Shown in pieces: positions 18,982 through 28,486 of a stretch of DNA of 64,000 bases. The DNA is from Oxalobacter vibrioformis (GTDB taxonomy: Bacteria > Pseudomonadota > Gammaproteobacteria > Burkholderiales > Burkholderiaceae_D): assembly GCF_027118995.1 (NCBI RefSeq), contig NZ_CP098242.1:2147001-2211000 (forward strand). The letters are read 5' to 3'. A program made the translations under genes and the position numbers. The number at the start of each line of letters is the position of its first letter. Positions within the stretch are counted from its first letter, which is position 1. The notes below the pieces were generated by a model. The model was not told the origin of the DNA. It did not search any database and saw nothing but the letters and a program-made list of their open reading frames with translations.

Positions 18982-20427
18982 ATGCCTGATACCATCCAGA
19001 TAGATGCCAGAACCGCCCGCATACTGCCATGGGTAGTCGCGATCGCTTTTTTCATGCAGACACTGGATGGGACGATTCTCAATACCGCTTTGCCAAGTAT
19101 GGCGGCAAGCCTCAGCACACACCCTTTGCAGATGCAGGGTGTGGTTATTGCCTACATGCTGACTGTCGCATTGCTGATACCGGTTTCCGGGTGGCTGGCA
19201 GACCGCTTCGGCATCCGGCAGGTATTTCTGGCGGCGATTTTTGTTTTTACGCTGGGATCATTGGCTTGTGCGATGTCGCCGACGCTTGATCTTCTGATTG
19301 CGTCAAGGGTGTTGCAGGGCATTGGCGGTGCCATTTTGGTGCCGGTGGGAAGACTCAGTATCCTGCGTGCCTACCCGCGTGACCAGCTTGTCCGGATTTT
19401 GAGTTTTATTACGATCCCCGGCCTGCTGGGGCCGCTGGTCGGGCCGACACTGGGTGGTTTTCTGGTGAACTATGCCAGCTGGCACTGGATTTTCCTGATC
19501 AATCTGCCGGTCGGGATTCTTGGTGTCATCTGCGCGCTTCGTTATATGCCGAATATTCCGCGGGCAGGTGCGCTCAATCCCTTTGATAAATTCGGCTTTC
19601 TCTTTTTCAGCACCTTCATGCTGACACTGACAATCGCGCTGGAAGGCATAGGGGAGCACAGCACGGCTTACACCAAACTGGTTCTGCTTTTGGTGACAGG
19701 GTTCGTCAGCCTGGCGGTGTATTGTTTTTATGCGCGCCGTTCGGAGAATCCGCTTTTCAGTCCTGATCTTTTCCGGGTCCGTAATTTTTCTGTCGGTATT
19801 GCAGGCAATCTGTTTGCCCGCCTGGGCACGGGAGCGATGCCTTTTCTGACGCCACTGCTTTTGCAGGTCAGCCTGGGGTTTACGCCCTTAAAGGCAGGCA
19901 TGACCATGATTCCCATGACACTCGGGGCGATGATTGCCAAGAGTGTGGTAACCCCACTGGTAAACCATCTGGGTTATCGCCTGCTGCTCTCCATTAATAC
20001 CGTGTTCCTGGGTATCATGATCGCGGGATTTTCCCTGATCAGCAAGGAGATGCCGTACCCGGTGATCCTGCTGATTTTTACGGTATTCGGCATGATCAAT
20101 TCCATGCAGTTTTCCGCCATGAATACCATCACGCTTTTGGATTTGAGCGATGAACAGGCCAGCAGCGGTAACAGCCTGCTTTCTGTCATCATGCAACTAT
20201 CGATGAGTATGGGGGTTGCCATTGCGGCCGCTATTCTTGGTGAATTTTCAGGTATCCGTTCTTTCTCGGCGACAGGCGATCTGGCTAGCGCATTCAGAAG
20301 CACCTACCTGTGTCTGGGGTTCATGGCCATTCTTTCTGCCCTGATTTTCTATCACGTTACTCCTTCGGCCGGTAAAAAAGGAACGAAAAAAAACGTGTAT
20401 CAACAGGAAAAGAAAATGGAGCATTGA
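18982..20427 (+). CDS. MFS drug exporter, DHA2 (EmrB/QacA-MdtD) type
   Basis: 481 residues with about 14 predicted helices. Family motifs are FFMQTLDGTILNTALPSMA in helix 1 (motif D1), GWLADRFGIRQVFLAAI (motif A), RVLQGIGGAILVPVGRLSIL (motif B) and PGLLGPLVGPTLGGFLVNYA (motif C, the antiporter signature). It should export hydrophobic compounds by proton antiport. It begins 94 bp after the ftsH paralog; the gap contains two tiny ATGA-linked frames (10 and 19 codons) of doubtful meaning. No fusion-protein partner (EmrA type) is adjacent, as expected for MdtD-like members. Confidence 0.88.
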   Translation: MPDTIQIDARTARILPWVVAIAFFMQTLDGTILNTALPSMAASLSTHPLQMQGVVIAYMLTVALLIPVSGWLADRFGIRQVFLAAIFVFTLGSLACAMSPTLDLLIASRVLQGIGGAILVPVGRLSILRAYPRDQLVRILSFITIPGLLGPLVGPTLGGFLVNYASWHWIFLINLPVGILGVICALRYMPNIPRAGALNPFDKFGFLFFSTFMLTLTIALEGIGEHSTAYTKLVLLLVTGFVSLAVYCFYARRSENPLFSPDLFRVRNFSVGIAGNLFARLGTGAMPFLTPLLLQVSLGFTPLKAGMTMIPMTLGAMIAKSVVTPLVNHLGYRLLLSINTVFLGIMIAGFSLISKEMPYPVILLIFTVFGMINSMQFSAMNTITLLDLSDEQASSGNSLLSVIMQLSMSMGVAIAAAILGEFSGIRSFSATGDLASAFRSTYLCLGFMAILSALIFYHVTPSAGKKGTKKNVYQQEKKMEH

Positions 20428-20559
20428 GCGCTTTTCCTTTTGGCGCTACGAAATACAGCATATAATTCCTAAAGAGATTTCCTGTGCAGTGTCCGTCTGC
20501 AGGCTGATTTTAGCGGTTGGCATAATACAAGCCTGATGGACTGTTTTTTGAGGTGGCAG

Positions 20560-22239
20560 ATGAAACCCATGCAATTGCTGGTCATCGGTGGTGTTGCCGG
20601 AGGCCTTTCTTTCGCAACACGTGCAAGACGTCTTAACGAAGAGGCCGAAATTACGGTCCTGGAAAGGGGGCCTGATATCTCCTTTGCCAATTGCGGACTT
20701 CCCTATCATATCGGCGGTGAAATACCCAACAGGCAGTCTCTGACCATTCAGACGCCCCAGAGCCTGAAGGACATGTTCCGCCTGAATGTGCGTATCAATT
20801 GCAACGCGCTCCAGATTGACCGTGAAAAAAAACGGGTACTTGTCGTTGACCGTATCAGCAATGAACAGGAGTGGATTGCCTACGACAAGCTCATGCTCGC
20901 GCCGGGCGCCCGCCCCGCAATGCCGGACATACCGGGTATCGATGATCCTGCTGTCTTTACCCTGCGCAATCTGCAGGATATGGATCGTATTATTGCCATT
21001 GCCAGGCCTGATATGCGCGCTGTTGTCGTGGGAGGCGGTTATGTCGGGCTGGAACTGTTAGAGCAATTGCACAAAAAGGGCCTTAAAACCTCGTTGGTGC
21101 ACCTGCATTCCCATGTGCTTCACCAGTTTGACAGCCAGGTTATCCAGCCACTGCAAAATGAGCTGAAAGCCAATGGGGTACAAACGTATTTCAACAATCA
21201 TTTCACCTCCTTTTCCAGAGAGGGGGAGGTACTGAAGTGCCAGCTTGCCAGAGGAGATGTTGTCGAGACCGACATGGTGATTTTTTCCATCGGTGTACGC
21301 CCTGAAAGTGATCTGGCAAGAGAGGCTGGCCTCGTGCTGAGCGAAGCCGGTCATGTGGTGGTCAATCAATTCATGCAGACCTCGGATCCGGACATTTATG
21401 CGGCGGGGGACGTTGTGCAGACCCGTGAGCGCCATTACGGACAGCGGGTTGCCATTGCCCTGGCAGGCCCGGCGAACCGGCAGGGACGCGTGGCGGCGGA
21501 TCATATTTTCCAGGAGATATTTGCACAGCCTTATCCCGGGAGCATCGGCACCAGCATTGTGCGTCTTTTTGGCATGGTGGCAGCCGGAACCGGCTGGACA
21601 GAGCAGGCCTTAATCGAAAGCGGTCGCAGCTACAACACGGTTACCGTGCACGAACACCAGCATGCCAGCTATTATCCCGGCGCCGAAATGATTACGTTAA
21701 AGCTGATCTGGGAGCCGGAGTCCGGGAAGATATTAGGTGCCCAGGCAACGGGAAAAGACGGGGTGGATAAGCGTATTGATGTGCTGGCAACAGCCATTAT
21801 CGGGCGCATGACCATCGACGATCTCTGTCATCTTGAGCTGGCTTATGCGCCGCCTTTCGGCACGGCGCGCGATATCATCAATATTGCCGGTTTTGCGGCG
21901 ACCAATATGCGGGATGGCTTGATCAGGCTGATTCACACTATTCCGGATGATCCCGCAGTGCAGCTTTTAGATGTGCGTTCGCGACAACTGGTTGAAAGAA
22001 GCCCTGTTGAGGGGGCGATTCACATTCCTTTCCCCGCCCTGAGAAAAAATCTGGGCAAGCTGGACAAAAACAAGCCCGTCATCGTTATCTGCCAGTTGGG
22101 CAGGACGAGTTATTTTGCTTCACGTGTCCTGTCACAGAACGGTTTTCATGCAGTGAGCCTCACAGGAGGTATCAGGGGGTTGGGGCATACAGAAAAAAGC
22201 GGGGTATATACGCCTTGTACAACCTGTTCTTCGATTTAG
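20560..22239 (+). CDS. CoA-disulfide reductase / NADH oxidase-type flavoprotein with C-terminal rhodanese
   Basis: 559 residues from ATG 20560 (GAGGTGG upstream; an ATG 24 bp earlier lacks it). FAD-binding LLVIGGVAGGLSFATRARR opens the protein, SFANCGLPYHIGG carries the redox Cys at residue 45, AVVVGGGYVGLELLEQL binds NAD(P)H, and DIYAAGDVVQTRER closes the FAD site. Residues about 470-555 are a rhodanese domain with QLLDVRSRQL and ICQLGRTSYFASRV including a catalytic-type Cys. Such fusions reduce CoA disulfide or CoA persulfide and polysulfide. No partner genes indicate the physiological substrate. Monocistronic. Confidence 0.88.
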   Translation: MKPMQLLVIGGVAGGLSFATRARRLNEEAEITVLERGPDISFANCGLPYHIGGEIPNRQSLTIQTPQSLKDMFRLNVRINCNALQIDREKKRVLVVDRISNEQEWIAYDKLMLAPGARPAMPDIPGIDDPAVFTLRNLQDMDRIIAIARPDMRAVVVGGGYVGLELLEQLHKKGLKTSLVHLHSHVLHQFDSQVIQPLQNELKANGVQTYFNNHFTSFSREGEVLKCQLARGDVVETDMVIFSIGVRPESDLAREAGLVLSEAGHVVVNQFMQTSDPDIYAAGDVVQTRERHYGQRVAIALAGPANRQGRVAADHIFQEIFAQPYPGSIGTSIVRLFGMVAAGTGWTEQALIESGRSYNTVTVHEHQHASYYPGAEMITLKLIWEPESGKILGAQATGKDGVDKRIDVLATAIIGRMTIDDLCHLELAYAPPFGTARDIINIAGFAATNMRDGLIRLIHTIPDDPAVQLLDVRSRQLVERSPVEGAIHIPFPALRKNLGKLDKNKPVIVICQLGRTSYFASRVLSQNGFHAVSLTGGIRGLGHTEKSGVYTPCTTCSSI

Positions 22240-23531
22240 CCTGCTGACAGCAGCAGGACGAAGGCGTGAAGCGTAACACCGATGATGCCGCCGACCAGTG
22301 TGCCGTTTATCCGGATGAATTGAAGGTCTCTGCCTACGGTCAGTTCCAGTTCACGCACGAGCGATTTGTCATCCCACTGGACGATCGTGCTGACAATATG
22401 CTGGCTAACGGACGTGCGCAGTTCTTCTGACAGATTGCTGGTGATTTTAATGAGATGTTCATTGATGGAATCACACAAGTCAGGATTATCCAGTACCCAG
22501 CGGCCAAAATGACGGAAAGTGTGGGACAGACGCACCTGCATGCGCGATTCGCTTTTCCCGGCATCCTTTTGCAGCCACTGGCGCAACTGCACCCAGAGGG
22601 TTTCAAAATAATCAGCGACAACAGGTGTTGTCAGCAGTTGCTGTTTCCAGTTTTCCACGCGCCGGTGATAGCCCGGATCATTTTTCATGCTGCTGATGAA
22701 ATTTTCGACAACCGCATCAAATTGTTTGCGTCTCGGGTGAGACGGGTTCTTCCCGATATCATGCAGCCAGTTCTGCATACTTTCCACAAGCGTTGCTGAC
22801 AGCCGCATACCGAATTCTTCCGTATCCATGACAATCCCCAGCATGGCCAACAGCTTGGGATGTTCGCGCCGGGATACTTCAATGATAATGCTGGCAACAT
22901 GGCGTTGTGTTGACGGCTCGTCAAGCACGGTTGAGAGCCTTCTCAGTCCTTCATTCAACAATGCCTGATGCTGGTCATTCTGTGTCAGGACATCGAGCAA
23001 CTGGCCAATGAGACTACCCAGGTCTGCCTGCTGCAGCCGTTTGTAGATGGTGTTGCGCAGGATGCGGCCAACACGCTGGTCGTCAATGAAAGCCAGTGCG
23101 CCAACAAGGACCAGGATCATCTGGCGGGACAACATATCGGCCTTGTCCCGTGATGACAGCCATGCGCCAATACGCTGTGCAGGATGAAATGCACGCATTC
23201 TTTCCATCAGGATGGTCGAACTCAGAAAGTTGTTCCGGATGAAGACAGCAAGGCTTTCTGCAATACGTTCCTTGTTTTCCGGGATGATCGCTGTCCGGGG
23301 AATCGGGAGTTTGAGCGGATGCCTGAAAAGCGCAACAACGGCAAACCAGTCGGCCAGCGCGCCAATCAGTGCGGCTTCGGAAAAGGCCGTGACCCAGTGC
23401 CATATCCCACGCCCTGCCTGCAGACGTGAATAAACCAGGACAGCAGCCATCAGGAGCATCAGTCCTGTGGCAATCAGCTTCATGCGGTCAAGCTGCTGCT
23501 TTCGGGATAAATTTTTCATTGGTCTAGGCAT
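22236..23531 (-). CDS. DUF445 membrane protein
   Basis: 431 residues. Two N-terminal helices (LIATGLMLLMAAVLVYSRL and a second containing GALADWFAVVALFRHPLKLP, the DUF445 hallmark) are followed by IPRTAIIPENKERIAESLAV, a long helical cytosolic segment (about 100-400) and a C-terminal helix (GGIIGVTLHAFVLLLSAG). The start ATG 23531 overlaps the end of the upstream phosphatase gene by 8 bp; ATG 23519 is an alternative. Function is unknown. The overlap indicates co-transcription with the phosphatase. Confidence 0.85.
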   Translation of the reverse strand: MPRPMKNLSRKQQLDRMKLIATGLMLLMAAVLVYSRLQAGRGIWHWVTAFSEAALIGALADWFAVVALFRHPLKLPIPRTAIIPENKERIAESLAVFIRNNFLSSTILMERMRAFHPAQRIGAWLSSRDKADMLSRQMILVLVGALAFIDDQRVGRILRNTIYKRLQQADLGSLIGQLLDVLTQNDQHQALLNEGLRRLSTVLDEPSTQRHVASIIIEVSRREHPKLLAMLGIVMDTEEFGMRLSATLVESMQNWLHDIGKNPSHPRRKQFDAVVENFISSMKNDPGYHRRVENWKQQLLTTPVVADYFETLWVQLRQWLQKDAGKSESRMQVRLSHTFRHFGRWVLDNPDLCDSINEHLIKITSNLSEELRTSVSQHIVSTIVQWDDKSLVRELELTVGRDLQFIRINGTLVGGIIGVTLHAFVLLLSAG

Positions 23532-23964
23532 TCAGGTCCGGTTTGTTACTGATCAACTGGTCGACACCCTGCTCAATCAGCTCGTAGGTTTTCATGAAAA
23601 ATTCAATACTTCGATTAAATGGATCAGCAATATCATACCTTCCATACTCTCCCAGGCGCATCACTTTTCCCTGTGCCTCGGGAAAACGTGACTCAACAGT
23701 GCGTGTCTGCTGTTCTTCCATTGTCAGTATCAGATTGGCTTGCTCGATCATTTCCCTGGTCAGGTTGCGTGCGCGGTGCGATGTGATATCAATGCCGTGT
23801 TCCTGCATGATACGGATGGAAGAGGGGTCTGCTGTCCAGCCTGTCATGCCCCGCAGCCCGGCAGAACTGATGGTTTTTTCGGGAAATTTTTCTTTAAGCA
23901 ATCCTTCGGCCATCGGGCTTCGGCAGATATTGCCCAGGCAGAGTACAAGAATATTGTTAATCAC
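23524..23964 (-). CDS. Low-molecular-weight protein-tyrosine phosphatase
   Basis: 146 residues. The N-terminal P-loop CLGNICRSPMAEG gives the C(X)5R(S/T) signature with nucleophile Cys9 and Arg15; the general-acid Asp is in DIADPFNR near residue 116. Related bacterial enzymes (Wzb, YfkJ) act on tyrosine kinases of polysaccharide synthesis or on stress regulators, but no such kinase is nearby. First gene of a two-gene unit with the DUF445 gene, which it overlaps. Confidence 0.92.
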   Translation of the reverse strand: MINNILVLCLGNICRSPMAEGLLKEKFPEKTISSAGLRGMTGWTADPSSIRIMQEHGIDITSHRARNLTREMIEQANLILTMEEQQTRTVESRFPEAQGKVMRLGEYGRYDIADPFNRSIEFFMKTYELIEQGVDQLISNKPDLNA

Positions 23965-24238
23965 GGCAATTCCAGAAAACAGTCGGCAGGTTGCATTGTA
24001 GACAGGTTTTTCAGGGTAATGATAACCAAAGCGTTTAATAATCGTATTGATCTATGCAAGAATAAAGGAACATGAGCCCGCTTATGGCAGTTTGCCCCCT
24101 CTTTTCTGATAAATAGAGGTAAATCAGGCAAGCCTGTCATGCTAAAGCTTATTCTTGTTAACTGGTTTTCCTGATGAAACAGGCATAGCAGCAGTCCAGA
24201 TGCCTGCTGGAATAACGACAATCAGCCGGAGCAGAACG

Positions 24239-26980
24239 ATGATCAACAAGAAAAAAAACGCGAAGACACCTGTGGCGAGCGATTTTTCCTGGCACAGTCA
24301 CTCGGTTGAGGATGTCAGGGCTTACCTGAATGTGCCGCCGGAAGGGTTGCAGTTGGAGGAAATCCAGCGGCGCCAGCAGTTGTATGGCCCTAATTCGCTG
24401 ACACTGACAAAGCCGCCGAGCGCATTGCATCGCTTTTTCATGCAGTTTCACAATGCCCTGATTTACGTGCTGCTCTTTGCAGCGATCATGACGGCTTTCA
24501 TGAAACACTGGGTGGATACCGGCGTTATCCTGGGGGTGGTGCTGATTAATGCCATTATCGGTTTCGTTCAGGAAGGCAAGGCCGCCAGCGCTATGGAATC
24601 CATCCGCAAGATGCTTTCCCTTCAGGCGACGATTCTGCGGGGCGGGCGGCGGTTTACGGTGCTCAGTGAGTCACTTGTCCCGGGGGATATTGTCAGCCTT
24701 GTATCCGGTGACAGGATACCGGCGGATATCCGCCTCATGGAAGAGAATAATTTTTCTGTCGATGAGTCTGCATTGACTGGTGAATCCGCACCGGTCGAAA
24801 AATCGACAGGGACGGTTGATGAGGATGCTTCTTTGGGTGACCGGACCAATATGGTGTATTCCGGCACGCTTGTCACCTATGGCACGGCTGTCGGTATTGT
24901 GGTTGCAACAGGAGACAAAACTGAATTCGGCCGTATCGGCAAACTCTTGAATGAGATGGAGGATATCGCCACGCCACTCTTGCGGCAGATCGGCAATTTT
25001 GGAAAATGGTTGACGGTTGGCATTCTGATACTGTCTGTTGTGACGTTCTTTATCGGTGTATTCATTCGGGACCACGAGATAGGGGACATGATGCTGATGT
25101 CGGTTGCGCTTGCCGTATCAGCGATTCCCGAGGGGCTGCCCGCCGTCATGACGATCACGCTGGCGCTCGGTGTCCAGCGTATGGCAAGAAAACACGCCAT
25201 TGTCAGACAGCTTCCTGCAGTGGAAACCCTGGGTTCTGTGACGGTTATTTGTTCAGACAAGACCGGCACACTCACGCGCAATGAAATGACTGTGCAGACG
25301 CTCGTTACCGCAGACAGGGTATATGAAGTCAGCGGAACAGGTTACTACCCCGAAGGTGGATTTTCTGTGGATGGAAAGCCTGTCGCTTTGCAGGAGTGCC
25401 CGGAGCTTCATCATATTGCCCACGCATCCGTGCTTTGCAACGACTCATCATTGAACCAGAAAAATGAGGAATGGTTTGTTGCGGGTGATCCCACAGAAGG
25501 CGCACTGTTGTCCCTGGCGATGAAGGCAGGACTTGATCCGGCAGTGGAAAAAGCCAGGATGCCCAGAAATGATGCGATTCCTTTCGAATCACAGCACCGT
25601 TTTATGGCGACGCTTAACCACACCCACCGGGGAGAGCGCTTCATCTATGTCAAGGGCGCGCCTGAGCGCCTGATGGTCATGTGCACAATGGAAAGTGATC
25701 TGGAGTGCGGGGCACGTCCCATCAACTTTTCCTACTGGGAAAAGCGCATCAATGAAATCGCCCTGTCAGGCCAGCGGACGCTGGCTATTGCCATGAAACC
25801 GGTCGACGGTAGCCAGAACGAACTGGATTTCAGGGACGTTGAAACCGGAATGATACTAATGGGGGTATTCGGCATTATTGATCCGCCGCGTGACGAATCC
25901 GTTGAGGCAGTGCGACACTGTCATTCTGCCGGCATCCGGGTTGTCATGATTACAGGGGATCATGCTGAAACGGCAAGGGTGATTGGTGAACGGCTGGGTA
26001 TCGGTATTGCTAAACGCCCTGTGATGGGTGCCGAGATTGAAGAAAAATCGGATGAAGAACTGCAGCAGATTGTTCGGGATGTGGATGTTTTTGCCCGGGC
26101 CAGTCCCGAACACAAGCTGCGCCTTGTCCAGGCATTGCAGGCCAATGGCGAGATCACTGCCATGACGGGGGATGGTGTGAATGACGCACCGGCATTGAAA
26201 CGGGCAGATGTGGGCCTGGCAATGGGACTGAAGGGAACCGAGGCAGCGAAAGAGGCCGCTGGCATTATCCTGGCGGATGATAACTTTGCCACGATTGTCT
26301 GTGCCGTACGGGAAGGCCGCCGGATTTATGACAACCTGAAAAAAAGTATCCTCTTTCTGCTGCCGACCAACGGCAGCCAGACGTTTGTAGTGATGGCCGC
26401 GGTATTCATGGATATGGCATTGCCGCTGACGTCAAAGCAGATCCTGTGGATCAACATGATCACTTCGGTGACGTTGTGTATTGCCCTGACTTTTGAGCCC
26501 GTGGAAAAAAACATCATGCGAAGAAAGCCCAGAAACACACGGGAAGCTGCTGTACCGGGCTATATGATATGGCGCATTTTTTTCACGTCGGTCATCCTGA
26601 TGGCGGCAGCGCTCATGCTTTTTCATTGGGAACTGGACAGGGGGAAGAGTATTGAGGTGGCGCGAACCATTGCCGGCAATACCATCATCGTCGGGCAGAT
26701 GTTTTACCTGGTGAGTTGCCGGTTCCTCTATGAAACCTCATTGTCGGTTCGTGCACTGACAGGCAATAAATCCATATGGATTGCTATTGCTGTTCTGATT
26801 GCATTGCAACTGCTGTATACCTACACGCCGACGATGCATAATCTTTTTGGTACGGACAACCTGACTCTCAAAGAGTGGATGCTGGTTATTTGTGTGGGTA
26901 TAACGACCTTTTTCCTGATGGAACTGGATAAATTTTTTCAGCGAAAGCTGGCGGAAAAAAGGGACGCTATTGTGGCTTGA
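24239..26980 (+). CDS. P2-type cation-transporting ATPase
   Basis: 913 residues from ATG 24239 (CGGAG upstream; the longer frame at 24155 lacks family similarity). An N-terminal cation-ATPase domain (WHSHSVEDVRAYLNVPPEGL) is followed by two helices, the actuator TGES motif near residue 180, PEGLPAVMTITLALGVQRMA in M4, the phosphorylation site DKTGTLT near 340, KGAPERL in the N-domain, TGDHAETARVIGERLGI, MTGDGVNDAPALKRADVGLAMG and a six-helix C-terminal domain with NMITSVTL. The M4 PEGLP motif favours Ca2+ or a related cation, but monovalent cations cannot be excluded. Monocistronic with its own terminator. Confidence 0.92.
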   Translation: MINKKKNAKTPVASDFSWHSHSVEDVRAYLNVPPEGLQLEEIQRRQQLYGPNSLTLTKPPSALHRFFMQFHNALIYVLLFAAIMTAFMKHWVDTGVILGVVLINAIIGFVQEGKAASAMESIRKMLSLQATILRGGRRFTVLSESLVPGDIVSLVSGDRIPADIRLMEENNFSVDESALTGESAPVEKSTGTVDEDASLGDRTNMVYSGTLVTYGTAVGIVVATGDKTEFGRIGKLLNEMEDIATPLLRQIGNFGKWLTVGILILSVVTFFIGVFIRDHEIGDMMLMSVALAVSAIPEGLPAVMTITLALGVQRMARKHAIVRQLPAVETLGSVTVICSDKTGTLTRNEMTVQTLVTADRVYEVSGTGYYPEGGFSVDGKPVALQECPELHHIAHASVLCNDSSLNQKNEEWFVAGDPTEGALLSLAMKAGLDPAVEKARMPRNDAIPFESQHRFMATLNHTHRGERFIYVKGAPERLMVMCTMESDLECGARPINFSYWEKRINEIALSGQRTLAIAMKPVDGSQNELDFRDVETGMILMGVFGIIDPPRDESVEAVRHCHSAGIRVVMITGDHAETARVIGERLGIGIAKRPVMGAEIEEKSDEELQQIVRDVDVFARASPEHKLRLVQALQANGEITAMTGDGVNDAPALKRADVGLAMGLKGTEAAKEAAGIILADDNFATIVCAVREGRRIYDNLKKSILFLLPTNGSQTFVVMAAVFMDMALPLTSKQILWINMITSVTLCIALTFEPVEKNIMRRKPRNTREAAVPGYMIWRIFFTSVILMAAALMLFHWELDRGKSIEVARTIAGNTIIVGQMFYLVSCRFLYETSLSVRALTGNKSIWIAIAVLIALQLLYTYTPTMHNLFGTDNLTLKEWMLVICVGITTFFLMELDKFFQRKLAEKRDAIVA

Positions 26981-27019
26981 ATATGCCGCCTAAGGCGAGG
27001 AGAGTTTCGCTTCGGTATG

Positions 27020-27063
27020 AAAAACAGGGACAGAACAACATGTTATCCTGTCCCTGTTTTTTT
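27020..27063. terminator. Terminator of the P-type ATPase gene, usable in both directions
   Basis: AAAACAGGGACAG pairs with CTGTCCCTGTTTT around a 15-nt loop, followed by further T. Convergent with the DUF1330 gene. Confidence 0.88.
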
Positions 27064-27098
27064 GTATCAGATGCCAGAAATGAAGGGACAATCAGTAC

Positions 27099-27392
27099 TT
27101 ATTGTTCGGCGATAAAAGCGTGGAGTTTTACTGACGTCTGGTGCAAATCCTGAATACCGGCATATTCGCGGGAGGTAAAGCAGGCCTGCAATTGTTCACG
27201 GGTTTTAAAGCGGATAATAATGAGCCTGTCAGGCGCCTTTTCTCCCGAAAGTGAAGTAATGTTGTCACTTCTGACAAGATATTCACCGCCATAACTTTCC
27301 ACAATCGGCCTGACTTTTTCTGTGTAAAGATCGGAATCGCGGCGTTCTTGCGGATTGGAAATCTCGATATTCATGATAAAAAATATAGACAT
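27099..27392 (-). CDS. DUF1330-like dimeric alpha/beta-barrel protein
   Basis: 97 residues. The ferredoxin-like DUF1330 pattern is seen in FFIMNIEISNPQERRDSDLY, YTEKVRPIVESYGGEYLVRS, DRLIIIRFKTREQLQACFTS and REYAGIQDLHQTSVKLHAFI. Function is unknown in this family. ATG 27392 follows a good purine-rich stretch (AAAAGGAAAAA). It sits between a terminator and a divergent universal-stress gene. Confidence 0.82.
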   Translation of the reverse strand: MSIFFIMNIEISNPQERRDSDLYTEKVRPIVESYGGEYLVRSDNITSLSGEKAPDRLIIIRFKTREQLQACFTSREYAGIQDLHQTSVKLHAFIAEQ

Positions 27393-27557
27393 AATTTTTC
27401 CTTTTATTGCTCTTCTAATCCTTTTATTGTACCGTCAGGTTGATGATCTCGCTGAGTAAATAATTTCATGCTTGGATTTTTGACAAAAAATGGATAAAAA
27501 AATAATATAGGAAACGCATGGTTGCCATTCGGCAGGTCGGTTTTCAGGAGGAATAGG

Positions 27558-28472
27558 ATGCTGGACGTCAAACGTATTCTTGTAGCAAGTGATATGTCAG
27601 AAAGTTCAGCGCTGGCTGAAACACGGGCGGCAAAACTCTGCCTGCGCTTTGGACTGACTGAACTGGAACTGGTCAATGTCCAGGATACGGGATTTGTCGA
27701 GGTACTGGGCCAGATTCTGGCGGGTACGGAAAAGAAAAGCGAGGAACTGGTTATTGAGCAGGTAACCAGAGACTTTGAACCGGTCAGAAAACGGATTGCG
27801 GATTCATTCGGTATCAGCACAAAACTGACGGTCCTGTTCGGGCGTCCTTCCATCGAAATTGCCCGATACGCGAAAGAGAGCCGTACCGATCTGATTGTTG
27901 CCGGGGCAAAACGTCCCGGTCTCGGTAAAAAATTCTTTTTGGGCAATACACCGGACAGACTGTTGCACATTACCCCGGTACCCCTCCTGATTGTCAGACA
28001 GGAGCCTGACAGTCCGTACCAGAATGCCCTGATTCCTGTCGATTTTTCGCAAAATTCGATCTACGCTGCCCGGGTTGCCGTGGATATGATGCTGCCGGCG
28101 TCCCGAAAAATCTTTTTGCATGCCTATGATATTCCCAATGAAGGCCTGATGCGCTATGCCAATGTATCGTCTGACCTGATTGGTAGTTACCGGACAGAGG
28201 CAAAAAGAAAAGCGGAAGATGAAATGGGAAGACTCATTGCGTCATTAGGCAGTGACAATCGGATTTCACAGGTTATCCAGTATGGCGGGGCGGTGAGAAT
28301 CATTGAGGATTATGTCAATGCAAACAACCCGGATCTGATCGTCATGGGCAAGCAGGGGCGTTCCAACTTGGAAAACCTGCTGCTGGGCAGCACGACCAGG
28401 AATACGGTCAACGAAACGTCCTGTGACATCCTGGTTGTCCCCTTAATGCAACAGCCTGCGCCTGCTGCCTGA
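27558..28472 (+). CDS. Universal stress protein with two UspA domains
   Basis: 304 residues from ATG 27558, preceded by CAGGAGGAA at good spacing. Domain 1 (about 1-145) begins VKRILVASDMSESSALAETRA and ends in DLIVAGAKRPGLGKKFFLGN with PVPLLIV; domain 2 (about 150-296) begins NALIPVDFSQNSIYAARVAV and ends in DLIVMGKQGRSNLENLLLGS followed by CDILVVP. The second copy has the G-2X-G-9X-G(S/T)-type ATP-binding loop more clearly than the first. Tandem Usp proteins act in general stress survival. Monocistronic. Confidence 0.9.
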   Translation: MLDVKRILVASDMSESSALAETRAAKLCLRFGLTELELVNVQDTGFVEVLGQILAGTEKKSEELVIEQVTRDFEPVRKRIADSFGISTKLTVLFGRPSIEIARYAKESRTDLIVAGAKRPGLGKKFFLGNTPDRLLHITPVPLLIVRQEPDSPYQNALIPVDFSQNSIYAARVAVDMMLPASRKIFLHAYDIPNEGLMRYANVSSDLIGSYRTEAKRKAEDEMGRLIASLGSDNRISQVIQYGGAVRIIEDYVNANNPDLIVMGKQGRSNLENLLLGSTTRNTVNETSCDILVVPLMQQPAPAA

Positions 28473-28486
28473 GAAAACGAAACCGG